The notes below the pieces were generated by a model. It ran no database searches, had not been told where the DNA came from, and worked only from the letters and a program-made list of their open reading frames with translations. Positions 46,105 through 46,202 of a DNA stretch of 46,202 nucleotides are shown piece after piece (position 1 is the first letter of the stretch; each line of letters opens with the position of its first letter). The translations under genes were made by a program, and so were the position numbers. Source of the stretch: an uncultured Ignavibacteriales bacterium (GTDB lineage: Bacteria; Bacteroidota; Ignavibacteria; Ignavibacteriales; Melioribacteraceae); assembly GCA_947311785.1 (NCBI GenBank), contig CAMZLW010000021.1:1-46202 (forward strand). The letters run 5' to 3'.

Positions 46105-46202
46105 TAAATTTGCATTAAAAAAGGTGTGCCGTGTTTTCAGAGGATTTTTTTAATTTATTATTAAATTTTGGTAGTGATTGGAAAGTTGACAAAGTAACAG
46201 TC
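46077..46202 (+). mobile_element. Left end of an ISL3-family insertion sequence (partial, cut by the window)
   Basis: The likely left inverted repeat begins GGTTCTACCCTTATTG at 46077, where the ORF6N frame departs from its family. A transposase-like start codon follows 54 nt later. The right end lies outside the window, so the boundaries and target duplication cannot be confirmed. A possible 8-bp target copy is AAAATATT (46069-46076). Confidence 0.5.
46131..46202 (+). CDS. N-terminus of an ISL3-family transposase (partial)
   Basis: Twenty-four codons are visible, from a GTG start preceded by AAAAAAGGTG to the window end. The peptide contains FFNLLLNFGSDWKVDKVTV, which fits the ISL3 N-terminal pattern of a short leucine-rich helix, a conserved Trp and then a Val-rich strand ahead of the zinc-finger region. 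The family call rests on this short stretch plus the adjacent end-like sequence. Confidence 0.5.
   Translation, partial: MFSEDFFNLLLNFGSDWKVDKVTV

Overview
The window is an AT-rich chromosomal segment from a bacterium of the Bacteroidota/Chlorobiota/Ignavibacteriota group. An Ignavibacteria-like organism is my best guess. The reasons are a protein with the C-terminal type IX secretion sorting domain and its typical NHPNPFNPTTKI linker, a GldA/GldF/GldG-type ABC exporter with a DUF4340 partner, a monomeric NADP isocitrate dehydrogenase, relaxed lipoprotein boxes and weak ribosome binding sites. This placement comes from protein families read by eye, not from a database search.

Layout: 1-4530 holds a four-gene minus-strand ABC exporter operon. 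4718-8828 holds isocitrate dehydrogenase, a small lipoprotein and an atypical Nramp-family transporter. 8829-9331 is a gene-free stretch with several short hairpins. 9332-14216 is a plus-strand haem operon: a CcsA/HemX-like membrane protein, then hemA, hemC, hemD and hemE. 14330-23983 is a type I restriction-modification island, in the order hsdM, HigB-like toxin, HigA-ImmA/IrrE fused antitoxin, hsdS, AlbA_2 (Schlafen-like) regulator, hsdR. 24049-30538 resumes haem synthesis with hemN, hemH, hemY-type oxidase, hemB and hemL. Together the two halves encode every step from glutamyl-tRNA to protohaem, so the island appears to sit inside a haem cluster.

30630-37184 holds mostly exported proteins: a T9SS cargo protein, a DUF1028 protein, a membrane-anchored Spo0M/arrestin-like protein, a secreted lipase-like hydrolase, a DUF2147 protein and a beta-propeller lipoprotein with a CX4CH haem motif. 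37404-39936 is a minus-strand group of comEA-like, single-pass membrane protein, PilM-like and rsmD genes. 40162-42961 is the hrcA-grpE-dnaJ heat-shock operon. 43402-45583 is a NatA/NatB-like ABC exporter. The window ends in an ORF6N-domain gene that seems to be cut by the left end of an ISL3-family insertion sequence.

The intergenic regions carry dispersed repeats: a GTCATTGCGA-bounded family twice between hem genes, a family with 18-bp terminal repeats (AGAAGGCTTTGCATAACC) as one complete and two partial copies, and short GAGACG hairpins. The best candidates for something new are the restriction-modification island with its embedded toxin-antitoxin pair and repeated operator-like sequences, and the Nramp homologue that lacks the usual metal-binding motifs. 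No CRISPR array, tRNA or rRNA was seen.
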